NCBI GenBank assembly: GCA_003281605.1
Contig: QCBM01000004.1
Span: 1 to 64,000 of the forward strand
Source of the DNA: Prochlorococcus sp. AG-347-I06
GTDB taxonomy: Bacteria > Cyanobacteriota > Cyanobacteriia > PCC-6307 > Cyanobiaceae
Direction: 5' to 3'
DNA: 64,000 nt
Position 1 is the stretch's first letter; each line of letters begins with the position of its first letter. Under the pieces are notes generated by a model. That model saw nothing but the letters and a program-made list of their open reading frames with translations. It was not told where the DNA came from and made no database searches. Shown here piece by piece: positions 20,238 through 28,888 of the stretch. Position numbers and translations under genes: made by a program.

Positions 20238-20651
20238 TTAGGACTTAGTAGCAAATCCCTCAACCTCGTTGAGATTTGGAATTTGTGATCTTTTATTTAT
20301 ATTTTCTTCAATAAATTTTTGCTTTTCTCTGAATAAAGGTAATGATTTCATTTCAACCTTTGATCCGTCATTAAGGATAAGAACCATATCACCGTATGAT
20401 CCGAATCCTCTTGGAATTGATCTAATTTCTTCGATGTTACTTAATGAAACTTGTGTTTTGTTTTTGCCAAACCATCCGCCATCAATTGTGATTCTTTTGT
20501 TTGTAATTTTATATCTCAACCACAATGCTCTAACTATTGCAGCAAAGGTAAATGGTAATCCAAGAATAGTTATACCCGCAAGCAGATTTATTATTAAATC
20601 ACTTTTTGCGGGCCCGCCTTCATAAAAGGTTTCTTCATTCATGTTAATCAT
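20238..20651 (-). CDS. Membrane-anchored bacterial PH-domain protein
   Basis: A 137-residue protein with two adjacent hydrophobic segments (about 22-48) and a C-terminal bPH-type beta domain (RYKITNKRITIDGGWFGKNKTQVSLSNIEEIRSIPRGFGSYGDMVLILNDGSKVEM). Its ATG overlaps the rnpA stop by 4 bases (ATGA); a second in-frame ATG lies 9 bases downstream. A PH-domain gene between rnpA and yidC is a recurring cyanobacterial arrangement, suggesting a membrane-biogenesis role. That role is inference. Confidence 0.82.
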   Translation of the reverse strand: MINMNEETFYEGGPAKSDLIINLLAGITILGLPFTFAAIVRALWLRYKITNKRITIDGGWFGKNKTQVSLSNIEEIRSIPRGFGSYGDMVLILNDGSKVEMKSLPLFREKQKFIEENINKRSQIPNLNEVEGFATKS

Positions 20652-21034
20652 TTGATTAGATGAGATTTGAACATTAAGTTTTGAAATTCCTCCAAAAGTC
20701 TACTTTTATCATTGCAGAAATCCCCAAATTTAAGGTTAACAAGTAACCAATATGGTTTGTGGTTATTAATTTTTTTAATGTTTGTTATTAGCCACTCTTG
20801 CAGGATTCTTCTTAATTTATTTCTATCTACAGCTTTTTTTGAAACCTTTTTACTAACAGCAATTGCAATCCTAAATTTGTTTGAGTTAGTTGTAAATTTA
20901 TGGGTTGAGAGAATTTCTGGATTAGATCTTGCAACTTTAAATGTCATTAATTTTCCATGATATGTTATGGAATTTTTATGAATATAATTAAAGGTTCTAT
21001 GACCTTTTAAACGCATATCCTTAGGTAAGGCCAT
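20648..21034 (-). CDS. rnpA: Ribonuclease P protein component
   Basis: A basic 128-residue protein that assists the RNase P RNA in 5' tRNA maturation. The family signature KKVSKKAVDRNKLRRILQEW (RNR region) is clear, together with the N-terminal LPKDMRLKGHRTFNYIHK. It sits 12 bases downstream of rpmH and overlaps the PH-domain gene, a standard arrangement. Confidence 0.95.
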   Translation of the reverse strand: MALPKDMRLKGHRTFNYIHKNSITYHGKLMTFKVARSNPEILSTHKFTTNSNKFRIAIAVSKKVSKKAVDRNKLRRILQEWLITNIKKINNHKPYWLLVNLKFGDFCNDKSRLLEEFQNLMFKSHLIK

Positions 21035-21046
21035 ATAAAATTGAAG

Positions 21047-21184
21047 TTATACAGCTATTCTCTCTCTACCTTTTTGCCTTCTGCTTTTAATAACTCTTCT
21101 ACCTGTATGGGAACGCATTCTTACTCTAAAACCAGATACACGTTTTCTTTTCCTTGAAGTTCCGCCAAAAGTTCTTTTAGTCAT
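21047..21184 (-). CDS. rpmH: 50S ribosomal protein L34
   Basis: A 45-residue, very basic protein read directly from the minus strand: it begins [20 protein letters not shown] and continues through [25 protein letters not shown] to a TAA. It is the full-length cyanobacterial form of L34. First gene of the rpmH-rnpA-PH-yidC run; the start ATG is at 21184. Confidence 0.97.
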
Positions 21185-21214
21185 TTTTTTAATTGTCCTT
21201 ATTTAATTTATCAT

Positions 21215-21793
21215 TTAATCGATCACTATAGTCCAGCTTCCTAAATAACTTGAAAATGTTTTGCCTTTAGGTTGCCCAAATGAATGAAATTGATATAAAC
21301 CTGATCTTTTTGGATTAAAGATTTTAAAGACAATTGCATAACTGTCTTTATTAGAAGGAATTGGGCTGTAGGGATAAATATCCAGTGAACGTAAGCCTGA
21401 TTCATCAGTTTTGATTTCGAAATCAGCTGGGATGTCTTCTAAACATTTAGTTCTACTATCAAAACCACCTATTTTTACTTTGCAAAAACTAATTTTTTCA
21501 TTATTTAGAGTGGATTTAAAGGTCTTAGGAATTGCTAGATTAATTTTTAAAAGATCAGTTTTTCTATCAGATGGCCTGAAGAAAAAATAAATTGTATTTC
21601 TATATTTTCTTTTATTTTCTTTTTGAAACCACTTTAATTTTCTATAGTTAGAGTCTTGATTCCACTGAAATTCAAGTCCTGCTTTAGCCTCTTGGATGTA
21701 ATAAAAAAAAGGAGTAGAAAATAAAATTGTGGGGATTAGAAATAATCTAAAAATTTTAAGATTTAAAGTAAGTTTCTTCGCGATTTTAAACAT
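21215..21793 (-). CDS. Exported DUF2808-family protein
   Basis: A 192-residue protein with an N-terminal signal/anchor helix at about residues 12-36 (LKIFRLFLIPTILFSTPFFYYIQEAKA) ending in a possible cleavage site. The remainder resembles the cyanobacterial DUF2808 domain: a WxxxxxYRKLKWFQ start, FFRPSDRKTDLLKINLAIPKTF, and the ending GLYQFHSFGQPKGKTFSSYLGSWTIVID. Localisation would be periplasmic or outer surface. Function is unknown. It lies 30 bases upstream of rpmH on the same strand. Confidence 0.75.
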   Translation of the reverse strand: MFKIAKKLTLNLKIFRLFLIPTILFSTPFFYYIQEAKAGLEFQWNQDSNYRKLKWFQKENKRKYRNTIYFFFRPSDRKTDLLKINLAIPKTFKSTLNNEKISFCKVKIGGFDSRTKCLEDIPADFEIKTDESGLRSLDIYPYSPIPSNKDSYAIVFKIFNPKRSGLYQFHSFGQPKGKTFSSYLGSWTIVID

Positions 21794-21863
21794 TAAGCAA
21801 ATGGAATTAAAAAGTTTAGTTCGTGCTATTTAAATTTAAAGCAGAAAAATCATTTCACTAAGG

Positions 21864-22247
21864 TTAACATCTATCTGTCCTTAATTTTGCAGCGCCTCTT
21901 AAATAAGGGTGCTTTATTGCATAATTAGGTGGTAATAAAACTTGAGCCATTATTCTTATACAAAAATCAACATCATTAGATACGTGCATTTGTTGGCAGT
22001 CTATAAAGGCTACTGAATCAAGTCCATTAAATTTCCTTGCAATTGAAGCGGGAAAACATGCATTTAAATCTTTTGTTGCTGTAAATGTAATGGATAATAT
22101 GTTCGTCTTGATCAGTTCGTTTCGTGTAATTAATTCATCAATTAATTCCACTACGGCAACTTCTATTTCCTTAACAGAATTTCCAGATGCTGTAGTGGCA
22201 CCACGAATAAATGTAATTTTATAATCATCTTTCATTTTTTCAGACAT
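21864..22247 (-). CDS. aroH: Chorismate mutase, AroH type
   Basis: Monofunctional chorismate mutase of 127 residues, giving prephenate for Phe/Tyr synthesis. Diagnostic segments are FIRGATTASGNSVKEIEVAVVELIDELI, SITFTATKDLNACFPASIARK, and the C-terminal HPYLRGAAKLRTD. These keep the active-site Arg, Glu and Cys positions of the Bacillus subtilis AroH trimer. It begins 6 bases after the sppA stop on the same strand. Confidence 0.95.
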   Translation of the reverse strand: MSEKMKDDYKITFIRGATTASGNSVKEIEVAVVELIDELITRNELIKTNILSITFTATKDLNACFPASIARKFNGLDSVAFIDCQQMHVSNDVDFCIRIMAQVLLPPNYAIKHPYLRGAAKLRTDRC

Positions 22248-22253
22248 ATTGAT

Positions 22254-23063
22254 TTAAGGCTTATATAACCAAAGTACTTTATTAGATGAGTCAAACTCAA
22301 AAAAGATATTATTGATAATTTTCTCAATCATTTTACTTCCAGGAATTATTCCAAGTATTTTTTTCTTTTTCTTACCAAATGTTAGGGGTTGAATTTTAGG
22401 GTCAATATTAACCATCTCAGCAGCTAGTTCCCTTGCAACAAATTCATCTCCAACCTCATCAACTAGTCCTAATTCTTTCGCCTGAGTACCAGTAAAAATC
22501 CTCCCATCGGCAAATTTCCTTACCTCTTCAACAGGTAAATTTCTTCCATCGGCAACAGCTTCAGTAAATTGTTTGTAGCTTTCATCAATTAGGCCTTGAA
22601 GCAATCTTCTCCCTTCCTCACTTAAAGGCTTATCAGGAGAAAGTATATCTTTAAATACACCGCTTTTAACGGTTTCAAATTTAATGCCAATTTTATCTAG
22701 TAATTCAGATAAATTATTTCCTCTTATAATCACACCAATAGAACCTGTAATTGTTCCTGGATTCGCAACTATTTTGTCAGATGCAACACCAATGTAAACA
22801 CCTCCAGATGCTGAGATGTTACCAAAGCTAGCAATGACTTTACATCCTTTATCTTTTAGTCTTTTAATAGCAGAATATATTTCTTGGCTATCTCCGACAG
22901 TACCACCTGGTGAATCAATTCTCACGATTAAAGCAGGAAATTCTCTATCCTCAATTTGTTTAAGAGCTTTAAGGACAGAAACTCTTGTTGAGCTTGTAAT
23001 AGGCTCATCTATAACAATACGAGCCATTCTTTTTTTTGACTTTCGTCTAAAAGGCCAAATCAT
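22254..23063 (-). CDS. sppA: Signal peptide peptidase SppA (short, single-domain form)
   Basis: A 269-residue Ser/Lys protease of the ClpP/crotonase fold. The nucleophile is Ser86 in GNISASGGVYI and the general base is Lys138 in VKSGVFKDILSP, matching the Bacillus-type dyad. RIDSPGGTVGDSQEIY and NPGTITGSIGVI are also conserved. No clear membrane anchor precedes the domain, only a basic N-terminus (WPFRRKSKKRMARI), so it may be peripheral or cytoplasmic. Upstream of aroH on the same strand and divergent from the EamA permease. Confidence 0.92.
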   Translation of the reverse strand: MIWPFRRKSKKRMARIVIDEPITSSTRVSVLKALKQIEDREFPALIVRIDSPGGTVGDSQEIYSAIKRLKDKGCKVIASFGNISASGGVYIGVASDKIVANPGTITGSIGVIIRGNNLSELLDKIGIKFETVKSGVFKDILSPDKPLSEEGRRLLQGLIDESYKQFTEAVADGRNLPVEEVRKFADGRIFTGTQAKELGLVDEVGDEFVARELAAEMVNIDPKIQPLTFGKKKKKILGIIPGSKMIEKIINNIFFEFDSSNKVLWLYKP

Positions 23064-23115
23064 TCTTTTAAGGTAAAAACATAAAACTACTTTAAAAAGA
23101 TTATCAGCAGAACTA

Positions 23116-24057
23116 ATGAATTCAATCCTAAATTGGTTTTTAATGATCCTCCCTTTTGCACTTTGGGGTACTTCAATGGCGGCTATGACCCCCTTAGTAT
23201 CTAATGCTGGCCCGGAGTTTGTGGCTTCTTTAAGATTACTTCCTGCAGGGATTCTTGTTCTAATTACAACATATTTGTTAAAAAGAGATTTAAAAATTTA
23301 TAAGTGTGATTTGAAGTGGTTTTTTGTCTTTACATTTGTAGATGCTACTTTTTTTCAGCTTTTTTTAACTTATGGTATCGAAAAGACTGGAGCAGGTTTA
23401 GGCTCTGTCTTAATTGATTCTCAACCGCTTTTGGTAGCTATTCTAGCAAGAGCAATTTTTGGAAATTTAATTAATCCAATAGGTTGGTTAGGACTACTTT
23501 TCGGATTGGGAGGAATAGTATTTTTAGGAATTCCACAAGAATTTTTAGGTAATTGGTGGTTGATGTCTGACCAGTCTATAAATGATGTTGCTTTTAACTT
23601 TGGAGAGCTCTGGATGCTTGCAGCTTCTTTAGCTATGGCATTAGGAACGATCTTAATTAGATTCACTTGTACTAAAAGTGATCCAGTTGCAGTTACAGGT
23701 TGGCATATGGTTTTGGGAGGTTTGCCCTTAATTATTAAGCACTGCTTACAATCAAGTTTCAAAATAATTCCAGATTGGTCACTATTTGATTGGGGACTTA
23801 TGTCATTTGCAAGTATTTTTGGAGGGGCAATAGCGTATGGATTGTTTTTCTATTTTGCTAATAATAAAGAAATAACTGGATTTAGTACTCTTGCATTTTT
23901 AACTCCTGTATTTGCTATTCTTAGTGGAGGTGTTTGGTTAAATGAAAGGCTCACTGTTGTTCAGTGGATTGGAGTAGTGTTTGTTCTTATCTCGGTATTT
24001 CTTGTTAGCCAGCGAAAGAGTTTATGGGAAAATAAGTTTTTTGACACTACTATTTAA
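23116..24057 (+). CDS. EamA/DMT-superfamily permease
   Basis: A 313-residue protein with ten hydrophobic segments arranged as two EamA repeats. The first begins FALWGTSMAAMTPLVSNAGPEFVASLRLLPAG; the second includes GELWMLAASLAMALGTILIRF and ends with GGVWLNERLTVVQWIGVVFVLISVFLVSQ. The family exports metabolites such as amino acids; the substrate cannot be read here. A terminator hairpin begins inside its last codons, so it is probably monocistronic. Confidence 0.88.
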   Translation: MNSILNWFLMILPFALWGTSMAAMTPLVSNAGPEFVASLRLLPAGILVLITTYLLKRDLKIYKCDLKWFFVFTFVDATFFQLFLTYGIEKTGAGLGSVLIDSQPLLVAILARAIFGNLINPIGWLGLLFGLGGIVFLGIPQEFLGNWWLMSDQSINDVAFNFGELWMLAASLAMALGTILIRFTCTKSDPVAVTGWHMVLGGLPLIIKHCLQSSFKIIPDWSLFDWGLMSFASIFGGAIAYGLFFYFANNKEITGFSTLAFLTPVFAILSGGVWLNERLTVVQWIGVVFVLISVFLVSQRKSLWENKFFDTTI

Positions 24058-24072
24058 TTAGTGTCTTTTTTT
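24043..24072 (+). terminator. Intrinsic terminator of the EamA permease
   Basis: The arms GACACTA (24043-24049) and TAGTGTC (24059-24065) are perfect complements around a 9-base loop and are followed by seven T. The left arm and the stop codon overlap, so the hairpin forms from the last codons. Confidence 0.8.
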
Positions 24073-24085
24073 AAAAAGCCTTATA

Positions 24086-25162
24086 ATGCGAATAGTTTTG
24101 ATTAGTACTCCAATAGGTTTTTTGGGTAGTGGTAAAGGCGGTGGAGTTGAGTTAACTTTAAATTCTTTGGTTTCAGGTTTAATTTCTTTAGGTCATTCTG
24201 TTGAAGTTGTAGCTCCAAAAAATTCTAAGTTACATGAAAGTAATGTAAATGCGAAATTACATTTTGTGGAAGGTGAAGATCAAATTAGTTGGCAACATCA
24301 AGATTTCAATTCTCACGTAAGTATTCCAGACAATTCACTTTTAGCGGGAATGCTTGAAAAGGGAATAGATATTGCTAAACATGCAGATGTATTGTTGAAC
24401 ATGTCCTATGATTGGTTGCCTATCTGGATGACTCTAAATTTAGAGCTACCCATTGCACATATTATTAGTATGGGTTCTGAAAGTTCAGTAATAAGTAATT
24501 TAATCTCTAAGGTATATGCTAAATATCCGAATAATTTTGCTTTTCATTCGAAAATGCAAGCTAATGATTATCCATTCATAAAAAAACCAACAATAATTGG
24601 GAATGGGTTTAATTTAGACAATTATATTTTTCAAGATTCAGTAAAGGGACCCTTGGCATGGATTGGAAGAGTGGCTCCAGAGAAAGGTTTGGAGGATGCA
24701 GTTTATGTCGCAGATCAACTTGGCGAAAAATTAAAAGTATGGGGATTTATAGAAGATGAGATGTATGCCTCAAAGATAGAAAAATCATTCCCTCAGGGAG
24801 CTATAGATTGGATGGGGTTTTTATCAACCGATGAATTACAAAAAGAACTTGGTAAATGCAGAGGGTTGCTAAATACTCCGAAGTGGAATGAGGCATATGG
24901 GAACGTTATTGTTGAAGCTTTAGCCTGTGGCGTGCCTGTTGTAGCTTATAAAAGGGGAGGACCTAGTGAAATTATTCAGCATGGCCAAACAGGTTATCTT
25001 GCTGATCCTGACGATAAAAAAAATATGCTTTCTTATGTTGAGATTATTGAAAAAATAAAGCGTCAGAAATGCAGAGAATGGGTAGAAAAAAATGCCTCCG
25101 CAGATATATTTGCTAACAAGGTTGTTAACTGGCTTAATAATGTAATGCATGAATATAAATAA
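24086..25162 (+). CDS. Glycosyltransferase family 4
   Basis: A 358-residue GT-B glycosyltransferase. It starts MRIVLISTPIGFLGSGKGGGVELTLNSLVSGLISLGH, and the donor domain is typical of GT4: LAWIGRVAPEKGLEDAVYVADQL, DWMGFLSTDELQKELGKCRGLLNTPKWNEAYGNVIVEALACGVPVVAYKRGGPSEII, with the E-x7-E pair in EAYGNVIVEAL. Donor and acceptor are unknown. It is followed 6 bases later by an ArnT/PMT-like transferase, suggesting a two-gene glycan or glycolipid unit outside the main polysaccharide block. Confidence 0.88.
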   Translation: MRIVLISTPIGFLGSGKGGGVELTLNSLVSGLISLGHSVEVVAPKNSKLHESNVNAKLHFVEGEDQISWQHQDFNSHVSIPDNSLLAGMLEKGIDIAKHADVLLNMSYDWLPIWMTLNLELPIAHIISMGSESSVISNLISKVYAKYPNNFAFHSKMQANDYPFIKKPTIIGNGFNLDNYIFQDSVKGPLAWIGRVAPEKGLEDAVYVADQLGEKLKVWGFIEDEMYASKIEKSFPQGAIDWMGFLSTDELQKELGKCRGLLNTPKWNEAYGNVIVEALACGVPVVAYKRGGPSEIIQHGQTGYLADPDDKKNMLSYVEIIEKIKRQKCREWVEKNASADIFANKVVNWLNNVMHEYK

Positions 25163-25168
25163 TATTAA

Positions 25169-26974
25169 ATGATTCTTCTTAACTCAAAAAAAAGGCTTAT
25201 AACCTTACTGATAGTTTTAGTTTGTGGGATCATTATATTTTTTCTAGGTTTAGGTACTACAGGATTGGTGGATGAAACGCCCCCTTTATTTGCTGCTGCG
25301 GCAAGAGCGATGAGTGAATCTGGTGACTGGATTACTCCAAAGGTCAATGGAATATTCCGTTTTGATAAGCCTCCATTAATATATTGGCTAATGGGTTTTT
25401 TTTACTCATTGCCGAAAAACGAGATTTGGGATAGTTACGGGTCACTCTCAGCAAGACTTCCTTCAGCTTTGGGATCATTATTTTTAATGTTGATGATTGG
25501 AGATACTTTGTTTTGTTGGCCACAGAAGAATGATAGGCAATTCCTTACTCCAATAGTTGCATCATTAGGCTTTGCTTTGTCTCCACTAATAATTATCTGG
25601 AGTAGAACTGCTGTGAGTGATGCCCTTTTAACTGGAACCTTGGGGATAAGCCTGCTTTTGTTTTGGAGAAGAATGGCAAGTGAAAATAATGACAAATGTA
25701 TTTCAGCGTGGGTATTTTTAGGTTTTGCAATTCTAACTAAAGGACCTGTTGCATTTGTTTTGGCATTATTGACTATTACATTTTTCTTGTTTAGTCAGAA
25801 GAATTGGAAAACTTTGCTCTGTAAGATAAACCCTAAAAAAGGTTTTTTAATAACAATTTTTATAAGTATTCCATGGTATGTATTAGAACTCATAAAAGAG
25901 GGAAAGCCTTTTTGGGATAATTTTTTTGGATACCATAATTTTCAAAGATATACCTCAGTTGTTAATAATCATGCCGAACCATTCTGGTTTTTTCTCTACA
26001 TAATGATATTGGCTTCATTACCATTCACACCTTTTTTGTATCACGGGATAATTAAAGGCTTTAAGGATTTCTTGAAAAGTTCAAAACAAAGTTGCAATGT
26101 CTCTGAGACCCTTTATACCTATTCTCTATGTTGGTTAATATCAGTTTTGATTTTCTTTAGCCTTTCTGCTACAAAACTACCAAGCTATTGGTTGCCAGCA
26201 ATTCCACCATCGGCAATCTTAATTAGTAGTAGTTTTATAAACTTAAAAAATACAAGTAAAAGTTATTTATATTTATGGATTTTTAATATTTTTATTTTGT
26301 TCGGTGTTTCGATGGCATTCTTTTTATCAAATAATTGGTTAAATTCAATAAATGATCCCGAAATGCCTAATCTTGCATCAGAACTAATAAGCTCTGAGAT
26401 AATTTTTAAAGCCAAATTATTCTTCTCTTCATTTACACTGCTTGCAATAATTTTATTTTCTTTAAAATCCAGAAATATCCTTCTTTATCTTCAAATTTTA
26501 CTTTTAATTGGACAATCCTCTTTGATGTCGCCAATTAGAAAATTAGCAGATACATCTAGGCAATTACCTTTGAGAAATATCTCAAAATTAATTTCAGATA
26601 TTCGCGAGGGGAGGGAAACTTTAGCAATGATTGGTATAAGAAAGCCTTCATTGCATTTTTATTCCAGGCAAATAGTTTTTTATGAACCAAGCACTGAAGA
26701 GGGATTAATTAATCTATCAGACAGGCTAAATACTGATAGGAGGGAAAATTATGAGGATCAACCCAATTATGAATACAAATCTATATTGGTCGTCATAGAT
26801 GAATACTCTTCCCGCCGACAGCAATGGTCAAAAATTAATCATCAAAAATTAGGTAAATTTGGGATTTATAATCTATGGCGAATTCAAAAAAGTGATTTAA
26901 ATAAGTATTCTAAATTTTTAGTGAATAGTGGGTATAAATCTGACTGGAAAAACAGAAAAGTTGAAAAATTTTAA
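25169..26974 (+). CDS. ArnT/PMT-like membrane glycosyltransferase
   Basis: A 601-residue integral membrane protein with about eleven to twelve hydrophobic segments. The first periplasmic loop has GLVDETPPLFAAAARAMSESGDWITPKVNGIFRFDKPPLIYWLMG. The DE pair and the FDKPPLxYWL motif are signatures of the GT83/ArnT and related polyprenyl-phosphate-sugar transferases. The C-terminal 130 residues form a soluble domain. It would move a sugar from a polyprenyl phosphate to a periplasmic acceptor. The stop overlaps the convergent small gene by 4 bases. Confidence 0.85.
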   Translation: MILLNSKKRLITLLIVLVCGIIIFFLGLGTTGLVDETPPLFAAAARAMSESGDWITPKVNGIFRFDKPPLIYWLMGFFYSLPKNEIWDSYGSLSARLPSALGSLFLMLMIGDTLFCWPQKNDRQFLTPIVASLGFALSPLIIIWSRTAVSDALLTGTLGISLLLFWRRMASENNDKCISAWVFLGFAILTKGPVAFVLALLTITFFLFSQKNWKTLLCKINPKKGFLITIFISIPWYVLELIKEGKPFWDNFFGYHNFQRYTSVVNNHAEPFWFFLYIMILASLPFTPFLYHGIIKGFKDFLKSSKQSCNVSETLYTYSLCWLISVLIFFSLSATKLPSYWLPAIPPSAILISSSFINLKNTSKSYLYLWIFNIFILFGVSMAFFLSNNWLNSINDPEMPNLASELISSEIIFKAKLFFSSFTLLAIILFSLKSRNILLYLQILLLIGQSSLMSPIRKLADTSRQLPLRNISKLISDIREGRETLAMIGIRKPSLHFYSRQIVFYEPSTEEGLINLSDRLNTDRRENYEDQPNYEYKSILVVIDEYSSRRQQWSKINHQKLGKFGIYNLWRIQKSDLNKYSKFLVNSGYKSDWKNRKVEKF

Positions 26975-27222
26975 CAAAGTCTTTTTTTAAGAAGAGCTTT
27001 TTTTAGGTCATCAAGGCTGCACTTGCTAGGTATATCTATATTATTCAAATCTTCCATTAATTCGAGATCGATGACAGAATCTTCGGCTAAAAAACTAAAA
27101 ACTTCATTAATGCTTATGCCCATGTCTTGAGCCATTTCAGAGATAAGCCTTAAAGTATCCCTCCTTACAGAAATCCTAAGATTTAAAGGGATATATTCAT
27201 TTTCAGGGTTTGCTGACTTCAT
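26971..27222 (-). CDS. Small protein with ribbon-helix-helix-like region
   Basis: An 83-residue protein. Residues about 14-45 (LRISVRRDTLRLISEMAQDMGISINEVFSFLAED) have the strand-helix-helix spacing of CopG/RHH DNA-binding proteins, followed by an acidic and then a lysine-rich tail. No toxin-like partner lies beside it, so a stand-alone regulator or a merely RHH-like structural protein is more likely than an antitoxin. It is convergent with the ArnT-like gene, sharing 4 bases. Confidence 0.6.
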   Translation of the reverse strand: MKSANPENEYIPLNLRISVRRDTLRLISEMAQDMGISINEVFSFLAEDSVIDLELMEDLNNIDIPSKCSLDDLKKALLKKRLC

Positions 27223-27315
27223 AACCTAAATCTTAAGACATTATTTAGTTATCAGGATATAATCTTTACAATATTCATAATTCATGCTCCTGGAATAAGT
27301 TTTCTTTGAAGCTAT

Positions 27316-28236
27316 TTAAATAAATAAACTCATAAATATTTTTAATAGAGGAATTGTAATTATTGAAATTAAAGTTGTAGTAAAAAGAATTTTTGAAGCA
27401 GTTTGTTGTTTTACATCATAAGCCTCAGCCATTAATATCGTTGATATTGCCGTTGGGGTTCCTGCTTGAAGAATTACTGCTGATGATTGATAGAAATTAA
27501 AATTTAATGATTTGCAAACTAGAAAAATAATGAAAGGAAGAATAAACAATTTTAATAAAATTGAAAATTTTATTTCTTCATTTAGATCCAAAACCCTTCC
27601 CTTTTGATTCGTGATTATTCCAAGTCTTGTTCCTACAATTATTATTGCTAAAGCAATAACTATTTTTGCAGGAATCCAAAGATAATCTCCTAAAATTTCA
27701 TCTATTTGAAAAAGATATGCAAGAAGTACACCAATAATCCCTCTCGATGCGGGACTATTAACCAATGCATTTAATAGTCCTTGGATGTTTAGGATATTAT
27801 TTCTTTTGGATGTTTCTTGAAGAAAAAAAGGTCCAAATATCCAAGCGAAAAGTGTTGTTCCTAAATCAAATCCAATTGTAAAATTTATGGTTGTTGAAGG
27901 TAGAAGAGCTAACGCAATTGGTATTCCAAGAAATGATGTATTACCTATTAAGCCTGCTAGCTGCAATGTGTAATTTGGAAGCCTCTTATTAAATATTGGG
28001 ATTAAATTTATTAATGTTATTAAGAATCCAATTACAGAGAATGCTAAAAATGCACTTTTAATTAGGTTTATATCTATGCCTTCTTTTAATAAGAGCCCCA
28101 TTACACTTAATGGGATGCCAAATCTTATTAGAGGTCTTGCAATATATTTTGAAATCTTTGGATTCTTTTTCCCAAGAAAAAAACCAAGGATTAAGAAAGG
28201 AATAATATTTATGAAAAGAGAGTAAATGGTATTAAT
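27316..28236 (-). CDS. AEC-family (auxin efflux carrier-like) permease, unusual or lost start codon
   Basis: Integral membrane transporter with about nine to ten hydrophobic segments. LAGLIGNTSFLGIPIALALLP and SAVILQAGTPTAISTILMAEAYDV are typical of AEC permeases. The first ATG in frame is at 28101, but the same frame stays open back to a TAG at 28258-28260. It encodes a typical AEC first helix and loop there (YSLFINIIPFLILGFFLGKKNPKISKYIARPLIRFGIPLSV) without any ATG, GTG, TTG or CTG. The coordinates use an ATT at 28236 as the best guess; a conventional-start call would be 27316-28101 and lack the first helix. Either a rare start codon is used or the start has been mutated. Substrate unknown. 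Confidence 0.75.
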   Translation of the reverse strand: MNTIYSLFINIIPFLILGFFLGKKNPKISKYIARPLIRFGIPLSVMGLLLKEGIDINLIKSAFLAFSVIGFLITLINLIPIFNKRLPNYTLQLAGLIGNTSFLGIPIALALLPSTTINFTIGFDLGTTLFAWIFGPFFLQETSKRNNILNIQGLLNALVNSPASRGIIGVLLAYLFQIDEILGDYLWIPAKIVIALAIIIVGTRLGIITNQKGRVLDLNEEIKFSILLKLFILPFIIFLVCKSLNFNFYQSSAVILQAGTPTAISTILMAEAYDVKQQTASKILFTTTLISIITIPLLKIFMSLFI

Positions 28237-28306
28237 TAAATATTTATTAAAGCAATACTAACTTGTCGTAGTGCAGTCAAGAAGTTTTTTATTATTCATT
28301 AAGTAT

Positions 28307-28540
28307 TTAAATTATTTTCCAGATTGCCTTGTCAGGAATTATAGGAGATTTGTATAAATTTTCTGGTTCTTTAGTCACCACTCTCCACGTAGGAACACGA
28401 CAAGTTACATAAGCTGGACTTTCTATTAAAACTCCAGGTTTCTCGTCAAAAGTACAAGTAAACCCTTCTTTCCAATATCCACCATTTTTAAGGCTACCTT
28501 TAAACCAAATCCAGCATTTTGAAGTTTTCAAGATCAGCAA
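28307..28540 (-). CDS. Small conserved-looking protein, function unknown
   Basis: A 77-residue protein rich in Trp, Cys and Pro: CWIWFKGSLKNGGYWKEGFTCTF, then CRVPTWRVVTKEPENLYKSPIIPDKAIWKII. This composition is unlike a random AT-rich frame, which supports it being real. The start appears to be TTG at 28540, with another TTG at 28531. No signal peptide or membrane helix. No function can be assigned. It lies between the AEC permease and the SemiSWEET gene, all on the minus strand. Confidence 0.55.
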   Translation of the reverse strand: MLILKTSKCWIWFKGSLKNGGYWKEGFTCTFDEKPGVLIESPAYVTCRVPTWRVVTKEPENLYKSPIIPDKAIWKII

Positions 28541-28610
28541 AATTTTGTTCTATTTTAATCAAAATTTAAATAATAAAACAAAAATTTCATTACTTTAAAA
28601 AATAATTTAC

Positions 28611-28874
28611 TCATTTTAGTTTTTTTGAAAAATATATTTTAGAGATTAGTATCAATAAATTTAAGATCAGAGTAATCAAATTTGCTATCAATATTGGTGT
28701 AGACGAAATTTTATAACCGTAAATAATCCAAGACAAAACGCCGATAATAAACATTATTAATGTTGTCAATGAAACATCATCTGCCTTTTTTGTTTTTAAA
28801 GTTTTTATCAATTGAGGTAGAAATGCCGCTGTTGTTAAAATCGCTGCAAAATATCCGAATATATCTACATCCAT
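28611..28874 (-). CDS. SemiSWEET/PQ-loop transporter
   Basis: An 87-residue protein with three transmembrane helices forming one triple-helix bundle: FGYFAAILTTAAFLPQLIKTLKTKKADDVSL contains the PQ motif, followed by TLIMFIIGVLSWIIYGYKI and PILIANLITLILNLLILISKIYF. Bacterial SemiSWEETs work as dimers and carry sugars. The substrate here is unknown. It lies 14 bases after the upstream AhpC/TSA-like gene, so the two may be co-transcribed. Confidence 0.88.
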   Translation of the reverse strand: MDVDIFGYFAAILTTAAFLPQLIKTLKTKKADDVSLTTLIMFIIGVLSWIIYGYKISSTPILIANLITLILNLLILISKIYFSKKLK

Positions 28875-28888
28875 AAAAAACTTTAAAA

